DNA of 11,861 nt from QHXQ01 sp036389375. Lineage in GTDB: Bacteria; Acidobacteriota; Blastocatellia; Pyrinomonadales; Pyrinomonadaceae. Location of the stretch: positions 1 through 11,861 of the forward strand of contig DASVQA010000037.1 in the NCBI GenBank assembly GCA_036389375.1, in the 5' to 3' direction. Shown here piece after piece: positions 6,606 to 11,861 of this stretch; positions within the stretch are counted from its first letter, which is position 1, and every line of letters starts with the position of its first letter. Made by a program: the position numbers and the translations under genes. Under the pieces are notes generated by a model that ran no database searches, was not told where the DNA came from, and was given only the letters and a program-made list of their open reading frames with translations.

Positions 6606-7699
6606 TGTATGACCCTCCACTTGCGGTCGCGCAGGAGCAGCCACAGAAAAAACGGCGCACCGATGAGCGCCGTCAGCACGCCGATAGGCATCTCTGCGGG
6701 CGCAACGGCCGTGCGCGCGACGAGATCGGCCGCAAGCAGCAGACTTGCGCCGAGCAGGGCCGCGCCCGGCAGCAAGCGCCGATGATCAGGCCCCAGCACC
6801 AGTCGCAGCAGATGCGGCACAACGAGACCGACGAAACTGATCAGCCCCGTCACCGCGACGGCCGCACCGACCGTCAGCGCGGCGAGGATGACGGCGAAGC
6901 GTTTGACGCGTTCGATGTCCACGCCGAGATGGCCGGCTTCCGCTTCGCCGAGCAGCAGGGCGTTCAAGCCGCGCGCGAGGCGTGGAAACAGCAGCACCGG
7001 CGCAAGGATGAACGGCAGCGCGACCATGACGGAGGCCCACGTCGCGCCGCCGAGGCTGCCGAGCTTCCAGAAGGTGATGCTGCGGATTTGCGTGTCGGTC
7101 GCGTAGAAGGTCAAGAGGCCCGCGCAGGCTTGCGCGAGCGCGTTGATGGCGATGCCTGCGAGCAGCAGGGTCGCCACGACCGTCTGCCCCGCAATGCTCG
7201 CCAGCCGGTAGACGAGCACCGTCGTGACGAGACCGCCGGCAAACGCCGCGAGCGGCAGCGCGAAGAGTTGCACGAGCACCGGCAGACGCAGCGCGACGAT
7301 GTCGCCGACGATGATCACGAAGGTCGCCGCGAGCGCCGCGCCCGACGAGATGCCGATGAGACTCGGATCGGCCAGCGGGTTTCTAAACAGCCCCTGCATG
7401 GCCGCGCCCGAGACGCCCAAGCCCGCCCCGACCAGCACGCCCAACAACACGCGCGGCAGGCGTATGTCAACAAGCGTCGCCTCCTGCTGCGCCGTGTACG
7501 GCCACGGCAGCGCCAGCCCCAGCTTGTGCCCGATGATGGCCGCGACCTGCGCCAGCGTGATCTCGACCGCGCCCTTATCAACCGCCACACCGACGAGCAC
7601 GACGAGCAGCACGACGAGGCCGGCAAGCACGAGCCGGCCGCGCGCCCCGCTCGTGCTGACTCTCAACCCCGGAAAGATGCGCGCCGTTGTGGAAGCCAT
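6602..7699 (-). CDS. hmuU: Heme-type ABC importer permease (HmuU-like, FecCD family)
   Basis: 365-aa inner-membrane permease of the FecCD/BtuC family, expected to have about ten membrane spans and to work as a dimer with HmuV. Family landmarks are present in order: a first span after a short cytoplasmic tail (about 22-42), DIRLPRVLLGVLVGAGLGVSG, AMQGLFRNPLADPSLIGISSGA, LLAGIAINAL, ITFWKLGSLGGATW, GLISFVGLVVPHLLRL and, near the end, PAEMPIGVLTALIGAPFF. The YATDTQIRSITFWKLGSLGG stretch resembles heme permeases. Length is normal. The start ATG 7699 sits 2 nt after the hmuT stop, without a good Shine-Dalgarno, so it is probably translated by coupling. The 3' end overlaps the hmuV start. Confidence 0.92.
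   Translation of the reverse strand: MASTTARIFPGLRVSTSGARGRLVLAGLVVLLVVLVGVAVDKGAVEITLAQVAAIIGHKLGLALPWPYTAQQEATLVDIRLPRVLLGVLVGAGLGVSGAAMQGLFRNPLADPSLIGISSGAALAATFVIIVGDIVALRLPVLVQLFALPLAAFAGGLVTTVLVYRLASIAGQTVVATLLLAGIAINALAQACAGLLTFYATDTQIRSITFWKLGSLGGATWASVMVALPFILAPVLLFPRLARGLNALLLGEAEAGHLGVDIERVKRFAVILAALTVGAAVAVTGLISFVGLVVPHLLRLVLGPDHRRLLPGAALLGASLLLAADLVARTAVAPAEMPIGVLTALIGAPFFLWLLLRDRKWRVIH
6613..6618 (-). promoter_or_regulatory. Shine-Dalgarno site deciding the TTG start of hmuV
   Basis: GGAGGG on the minus strand, within the last codons of hmuU, with a 7-nt spacer to TTG at 6605. It favours the short HmuV form over the ATG at 6644. Confidence 0.7.
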
Positions 7700-7701
7700 C
7701 G

Positions 7702-8766
7702 TCAGTGCTGCGGCGGAGTTGGGCGGGCCGCGTTCTCGTTCTTATTCTTTGTCGTGCCGCTCGCGTCGCTCTTGCTGCGCCCGTTCGGATCGATGGCGTA
7801 GCCCTGTTCCGCCTGTGCCTCGCGCGTGCGCACTTCCGGATGGAGTTTGAGCGTCAGGTCAGCGACGGCGTGGCCGACGCCGGGCCCGAAGCCTTGAAAA
7901 TACATATCGCTGACGTGCGTGATGCGGCGGTCGCGCCCCGCAGGCGTGAGCGCGACGCCGGGAAACTTCAGAACGCCGTCTATACCGCCGCTGCGCTCGA
8001 AGCTTTTGTCGGTCAGCAGGATCACGTCGGGCGCGGCGGCGACGACGGCTTCATCCGTCATCTCGCGGAAGCCCTGAAAGCTCGTCATCGGATTTGTACC
8101 GCCCGCGAGCCGGATCATCTCGTCAATCGTCGTGCCCGTGCCGGACATGGTTGCGTTCGGCATGTTCGGCCCGCGCCCGACGAACATCACCTTGGGGCGC
8201 GTCTTGATCTGCGTCTGCATGTAAGCGACTTCGCCCATGTCGCGGTCAATGCCGGCAACTAGCTCCGCACCCCTCGCGTCGAGTTCGAGCGCGCGGGCGA
8301 TGGTGCGGATTTTTTCCTTGACCGCGTCCACCGTGTAATTGACCGGGAGCGTCAAGACCGCGACGTTTGCGCCGCGCAGTTGGTCGAGCACTTGCGGCGG
8401 CCCGGCATCGGCCGTGGCGATAACGAGCGTGGGCTTGAGCGATAGGATGCCTTCGGCGTTGAGCGTGGTGCGCGGGCCTGTCTTTGGCAGGTCTTGCACT
8501 TCGGGCAGATATTCGCTGCTCGAATTGTCCACGCCGACGAGCCGCGCCCGCGCGCCGAGCGCAATGATGGTTTCGGTCACGGCCGTGCCGACCGAGACGA
8601 TGCGCGAGCTATCGCTGACCGTGACCGCTTGCCCGCCCGCGTCATTTACGTTAACACCTGAGCGCGGCTGGTTCGACGGCCCGCGATTGCAGGCGACGAC
8701 GAAGACGAGCAGGTAGAGGCAGAGTGCGGCGGTGTAGCTAATCGGCGTGCGGTGTTCGAGTTTCAT
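7702..8766 (-). CDS. hmuT: Heme-type ABC importer substrate-binding lipoprotein (HmuT-like)
   Basis: 354-aa periplasmic binding protein of the BtuF/HmuT/FepB fold. The N-terminus is a lipoprotein signal: a short basic region, a hydrophobic stretch (about 12-25) and a VVAC lipobox with Cys26, so it is probably tethered to a membrane facing the periplasm. The mature part shows RIVSVGTAVTETIIALGA, LVGVDNSSSEY, LSLKPTLVIATADAGPP, SGTGTTIDEMIRLAGGTN and FREMTDEAVVAAAPDVILL, in an order and wording typical of heme-binding HmuT-type proteins. The last ~40 residues form a polar tail rich in Asn, Lys, Ser, Thr and Pro, not part of the fold. The start ATG 8766 has GAGG 11 nt upstream. It follows the receptor by a 152-nt structured gap and precedes hmuU by 2 nt. 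Heme is the favoured ligand; a corrinoid or siderophore is the alternative. Confidence 0.9.
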   Translation of the reverse strand: MKLEHRTPISYTAALCLYLLVFVVACNRGPSNQPRSGVNVNDAGGQAVTVSDSSRIVSVGTAVTETIIALGARARLVGVDNSSSEYLPEVQDLPKTGPRTTLNAEGILSLKPTLVIATADAGPPQVLDQLRGANVAVLTLPVNYTVDAVKEKIRTIARALELDARGAELVAGIDRDMGEVAYMQTQIKTRPKVMFVGRGPNMPNATMSGTGTTIDEMIRLAGGTNPMTSFQGFREMTDEAVVAAAPDVILLTDKSFERSGGIDGVLKFPGVALTPAGRDRRITHVSDMYFQGFGPGVGHAVADLTLKLHPEVRTREAQAEQGYAIDPNGRSKSDASGTTKNKNENAARPTPPQH

Positions 8767-8808
8767 GTCGGCGTCAGCCTCAGTTTATACGCTGGAAGAT
8801 ATGTCGCA

Positions 8809-8858
8809 CGCAAAGGCGCAAAGAACGCAAAGGCTGGCTGGCCCTTGCGTCCTTCGCG
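8809..8858. repeat. CGCAAAG heptamer repeats with an inverted arm
   Basis: Three direct copies of CGCAAAG lie at 8809-8815, 8817-8823 and 8826-8832. They are followed by an inverted, degraded arm (CCCTTGCGTCCTTCGCG, about 8842-8858). ACGCAA (8825-8830) and TTGCGT (8845-8850) form the core stem, extended by GG/CC. Units of this kind (CGCAAAG, or CTTTGCG in reverse) are familiar to me as interspersed intergenic repeats in several bacterial phyla. The element sits between the receptor stop and the hmuT start and would be transcribed if the two genes share an mRNA. Confidence 0.6.
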
Positions 8859-8892
8859 CGCCTGTTTTGTGTGGGCGCGCACCGTGCGCGCC
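8856..8892. other. Three-arm alternative hairpin in the receptor-hmuT gap
   Basis: GCGCGCC (8856-8862), GGCGCGC (8874-8880) and GCGCGCC (8886-8892) are present. The middle arm can pair with the right arm (7 bp, 5-nt loop ACCGT) or with the left arm (7 bp, 11-nt loop TGTTTTGTGTG), but not with both. On the minus-strand transcript this lies 26 nt after the receptor stop, ahead of hmuT. No T-tract follows, so it is not a standard intrinsic terminator; it could stabilise the receptor mRNA end or act as an attenuator. The arms are simple GC alternations, which lowers certainty. Confidence 0.4.
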
Positions 8893-8909
8893 GCTGGTGC
8901 GCCGTCGCC

Positions 8910-8925
8910 CTTAGTAACTTAGTAA
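8910..8925. repeat. Tandem 8-bp duplication spanning the receptor stop codon
   Basis: CTTAGTAA occurs twice back to back (8910-8917 and 8918-8925). The proximal copy contains the receptor TAA. The duplication leaves the C-terminal Val-Arg-Tyr of the protein unchanged. Confidence 0.7.
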
Positions 8926-11843
8926 CGCACGCGCACCTGGAACTGGAACTCGCGCGGCGGATCGATGCCGTTGATGCCGAGCGTGGGCGTGCCGAACGCG
9001 GCCGAAGGTAGCTGCTGCGTCTGGTTGTAGGTCTGGAAGAAAGCGCCGTTGCGCGCCACGATGTTCGAGTGGTTGAAGACGTTGAAGCTTTCGGCGCGTA
9101 GGCCCAACCGCGCCCGTTCGCCCAAACGGAACGTGTGTTCGACGAACAGGTCGGTCTGGAAGACGGGCGTGCCGCGCCCCGTGTTGCGCCCTAAGAACGT
9201 GCCGGTGGCGAAATCGAACGGGCGGTCGTTGTTGACGCCGTCGCCGTTTACGTCTGTGCCGACGGTTACGTTGTAGGGGCGACCTGAAGCCATCGTCGTC
9301 ACGCCGCCGACCGTGAAATCGAACGGCAGTTGATACCAACCACTGATGACGGCGCGGTGGCGCTGGTCGAGCAGACTGTTGGCGCGCTCGGCCGCGATAG
9401 GCAGATTCACGTCGAGCGGGTCGCCGCCGGGCGCATCCGGTTCGACGGTGTTGATAGTGTGCGACCAAGTGTAGCTCGCCAGCATCGAGAAGTTGTGACT
9501 GAACCGCTTGTTCAGGTTCAACTGCATGCCGTTATAGACGCTGCTGCCGTTGTTCATGACGACGAGGATGCGGCGGAAGCCGTTCAGGACGGGCGTGATC
9601 GGGCGCGTCGCGTTTGCGGCCGCTGGCGCGCGCACGCGCTGCGCAAGCGTCGGGATAAAGAGCGAGGGCGCGTTCAAATCTTCCGTCCGATCAATGCCGA
9701 TGGTGTGCGCGTAGACGTAGTCCACGTCGAGGAAGATTTTCCACGGCAGTTCGCGCTCGATGCCAAAGGTCGCCTGCTGCGTGTAGGGGTTCAGGAATTT
9801 ATCGGGATAGCCGCGCAGGCGCGTGGTGTCAATGCCGAACTGCGCGTAGTAGGCAGAGCGACCGGGCCGGATGGTGAGATCGCGCGCGGGCAGGTTTGCG
9901 CCCGCCGGGAAAGCGGCGAGCGGCGCAAAGGAGGTCGGGAAGCCGAGCGTGCCGGGCGTCGCCGTGAAGGTGAAGACGCCGGTCGGGCCCGCGAGCGCGA
10001 ACTGCGCGCCCGTGTTGGCGCGAATCTCCGAATAGTAGATGCCGTAGCTGCCGCGCAGGACGGTGCGGTTGTCGCCAAACAGGTTGTAGGCGAAGCCGAC
10101 GCGCGGCGCAAGGTTGTTCTTATCGTCCGTGAAGGTCTGGCGCTCGTAGCGCAGCCCTAGATTCAAAGTTAGATCGCGGCGCACGCGCACGTTGTCCTGC
10201 GCGAAGACGGAGTAGAGCCATTCGCGCACGTTGTAGTTGGCGTTGCCGAACGACTGCGTGTAGCTCGCCACCTGCGCGAGCGTCAGTTGCGAGGTCGGCA
10301 GACACGCGCCCGTGCCCGGCGGGCAGCCCGCACCGCTCGCAAAGGTGAACTGGCCCTGCGTGAAGCCTGAGCCGAACTCCTGCCCGTTGCCGCCGGAGGT
10401 GGAGAAGATGGCGTTGCCGCCCAACTTCAGATATTGCCGCCCGCGCGTCCATGAGAGCGTGTCGGCCATTTCATACTGATGATTGATGAGCACGGCCGAG
10501 CGCGACTCGCCTTCGGTCGAGATGCCGGGCGGGCGGACGAACTGCGGCGACGGGTTGAGCGGCGTGAACTGCGTGATCGGCGAAGCGAGTTGGAACTGGA
10601 AGCGCGCTTCGTTGACGAGCGTCGGGCTGAGCGTGGCCGTTTCGCTCAACTGCGCCGCGTAGGTGCGGCGGCTGAACTTGCGCCCGGCGGACGCGAGCAC
10701 CACGCCGCTCACGGCATCGGCCGGATTGGTGTCGGTGAAGCGGTCGGCGTTGGCGCGCATGGTCAACGTGTTGCGCGCGTTCAGTTGATGATCGATGCGC
10801 CCGAAGAAGAGACCCTGATGATAGTCGCCCGTGAACTGCGTGAGGCCGGGCGTCACGCGCGACGAGATGATCGCATCGCGGCGTTGGATGTTGACTTCCG
10901 CGCCCGCGAGAAAATGTGTGCGGTCTTGTTTGAGCGGGCCTGAGAGGATGCCGCTGAATTGACCGAGCCGATCAATCGTGCGCCGCGCCGCGCCGGGCAC
11001 GCGCGCCTGCAAGCCGCCGGGCCGTGCCACGCCGATCAGATCGGTGTGGAACTCGTTCGTGCCCGTCTTGGTCACGATGTTGACGGCGCTCCCGGTTGTG
11101 CGGCCATACTCGGCCGAGACACCATTGGTGAGGATCGTAAACTCTTGCAGCGCGGCGAGCGGGACGTTCGTAAAGAGCGACTGCCGGCCCCACGCATCGT
11201 CGCCGTTGCTGCCGTCGATCTGCACGGTGGTCTGGCGGCGACCGCTGCCGTTGACGACGAAGAGGAAGTTGTTGAGGAACAGGTCGCCCGTGCCGCGCGC
11301 GGGGCGCACCGCCGAATTGAGTTGCACGAGGTTCGTGATCTTGCGCCCGAAGACGGGCGTCTCTTCGATCTTCTGCAAGTCGAGGCGCGTACTCAACTGC
11401 GCCGTGTCGGACTGCACGGCGTCGGTCGTGCCGAGCACGGTCACGTCTTCGATCCGCACCTGCGCGGGCGAGAGCGTTGCGTCGAGCGTGGCGGCTGCGC
11501 CCGCGCGCAATTCAATGCCGCTCACTTCGCGCGGCGCGAAGCCGGCCGATGTGACCGTCACTTTATACCGGCCCGTGAGCGGCAGCCCGGCGAGCGTGTA
11601 GTTGCCGCCTTCGTCCGTGCGCGCGTCGCGCCTGAGTCCGGTCAACTCATTTGTCGCCGTGACCTCTGCGCCGACGACCGAAGCGCCGGTCTGATCCGCC
11701 ACGTGTCCGCGAATCGTGCCGGCGTCGAGCGTCTGCGCGCGCCCGCCTTGCGCCGCCGTGCCGAGCAGCGCGCCCGCGAGCGCGCAGAGCGTCAGCCCAT
11801 GCCACAGTTGCCGCGCCCGCGCGTGCAGTTTAATCCTTGTCAT
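8919..11843 (-). CDS. Oar-like TonB-dependent receptor with N-terminal carboxypeptidase-regulatory-like domain
   Basis: 974-aa outer-membrane protein. A signal peptide (about 1-35, hydrophobic core LTLCALAGALLGTAA, probable cleavage near GGRAQ) precedes a carboxypeptidase regulatory-like beta-sandwich (about 37-125: TIRGHVADQTGASVVGAEVT ... GNYTLAGLPLTGRYKVTV). A plug domain follows (about 130-270, with VQIDGSNGDD, EYGRTTGSAVNIVTKTGTNEF), then a long beta-barrel ending in FQFQVRVRY with a terminal aromatic residue. This is the architecture of the Oar/TonB-receptor group common in Acidobacteriota. I see no FRAP/NPNL-type heme-receptor signature. A CPPGTGAC loop (about residues 503-512) may form a disulfide outside the cell. 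I chose ATG 11843, which has AGAGG 7 nt upstream; an ATG at 11858 would precede by five codons. It probably supplies the substrate to hmuTUV behind it. Confidence 0.93.
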   Translation of the reverse strand: MTRIKLHARARQLWHGLTLCALAGALLGTAAQGGRAQTLDAGTIRGHVADQTGASVVGAEVTATNELTGLRRDARTDEGGNYTLAGLPLTGRYKVTVTSAGFAPREVSGIELRAGAAATLDATLSPAQVRIEDVTVLGTTDAVQSDTAQLSTRLDLQKIEETPVFGRKITNLVQLNSAVRPARGTGDLFLNNFLFVVNGSGRRQTTVQIDGSNGDDAWGRQSLFTNVPLAALQEFTILTNGVSAEYGRTTGSAVNIVTKTGTNEFHTDLIGVARPGGLQARVPGAARRTIDRLGQFSGILSGPLKQDRTHFLAGAEVNIQRRDAIISSRVTPGLTQFTGDYHQGLFFGRIDHQLNARNTLTMRANADRFTDTNPADAVSGVVLASAGRKFSRRTYAAQLSETATLSPTLVNEARFQFQLASPITQFTPLNPSPQFVRPPGISTEGESRSAVLINHQYEMADTLSWTRGRQYLKLGGNAIFSTSGGNGQEFGSGFTQGQFTFASGAGCPPGTGACLPTSQLTLAQVASYTQSFGNANYNVREWLYSVFAQDNVRVRRDLTLNLGLRYERQTFTDDKNNLAPRVGFAYNLFGDNRTVLRGSYGIYYSEIRANTGAQFALAGPTGVFTFTATPGTLGFPTSFAPLAAFPAGANLPARDLTIRPGRSAYYAQFGIDTTRLRGYPDKFLNPYTQQATFGIERELPWKIFLDVDYVYAHTIGIDRTEDLNAPSLFIPTLAQRVRAPAAANATRPITPVLNGFRRILVVMNNGSSVYNGMQLNLNKRFSHNFSMLASYTWSHTINTVEPDAPGGDPLDVNLPIAAERANSLLDQRHRAVISGWYQLPFDFTVGGVTTMASGRPYNVTVGTDVNGDGVNNDRPFDFATGTFLGRNTGRGTPVFQTDLFVEHTFRLGERARLGLRAESFNVFNHSNIVARNGAFFQTYNQTQQLPSAAFGTPTLGINGIDPPREFQFQVRVRY

Positions 11844-11850
11844 AACTTTG

Positions 11851-11855
11851 CCTCT
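11851..11855 (-). promoter_or_regulatory. Shine-Dalgarno site of the receptor gene
   Basis: AGAGG on the minus strand with a 7-nt spacer to ATG 11843; it favours that start over ATG 11858. The promoter and any leader lie beyond the window. Confidence 0.6.
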
Positions 11856-11861
11856 CATCTT

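Noticed and set aside
6605..7801. A 398-codon open frame on the plus strand opposite hmuU.
   Set aside because: It is very rich in Arg, Gln, Asp and Glu, as expected from the complement of a GC-rich membrane-protein gene, has no recognisable domain, and exactly shadows a clear FecCD permease.
9330..10160. A 276-codon plus-strand open frame opposite the receptor.
   Set aside because: Arg/Ala/Val-rich shadow of the receptor gene with no motif; the receptor reading frame is continuous and well supported.

Overview
The window is a GC-rich stretch of a Gram-negative (diderm) bacterial chromosome. The first 250 bases are clearly less GC-rich than the rest (about 55% by hand count). The strongest taxonomic hint is a large Oar-like TonB-dependent receptor with an N-terminal carboxypeptidase-regulatory-like domain, a family typical of Acidobacteriota. 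Together with the TolB/PD40-type propeller end, the PBP1B-like synthase and the lipoprotein binding protein, it suggests Acidobacteriota (for example Blastocatellia). This is inference; no rRNA or marker gene is present to prove it.

Layout, left to right. (1) 2-247, plus strand: C-terminal end of a PD40 beta-propeller protein. (2) 318-1169, minus: pgeF, the peptidoglycan-editing laccase-domain protein. Its start overlaps by 14 nt the divergent start of (3) acpS, 1156-1539, plus. (4) 1566-4157, minus: bifunctional penicillin-binding protein with UB2H, GT51 and transpeptidase domains. (5) 4352-4525, minus: 57-aa single-span membrane protein with a strong Shine-Dalgarno sequence, flanked by hairpins and a 20-bp palindrome. 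(6) 4811-5719, minus: patatin-like phospholipase of the RssA/YlbK type. (7) 11843 down to 5820, minus: receptor - hmuT - hmuU - hmuV, a complete uptake route. The last three genes are tightly coupled.

How the genes work together. The receptor would bring an iron or cobalt chelate (heme is favoured from HmuTUV sequence signatures) across the outer membrane. The lipoprotein HmuT would capture it, and the HmuU/HmuV ABC importer would move it into the cytoplasm. pgeF and the penicillin-binding protein both act on the cell wall; acpS activates acyl carrier protein for lipid synthesis. The patatin may be co-transcribed behind hmuV, 100 nt downstream.

No tRNA, rRNA, CRISPR array, integrase, transposase or prophage gene is visible. 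I see no clearly new multi-gene defence or mobile system. The less ordinary items are the forced 5' overlap of pgeF and acpS, the structured receptor-hmuT intergenic region (CGCAAAG repeats plus mutually exclusive hairpins), a two-tier hairpin upstream of the penicillin-binding protein, the small membrane protein with its palindromic upstream element, and the pairing of an Oar-like receptor with a heme-type ABC transporter.
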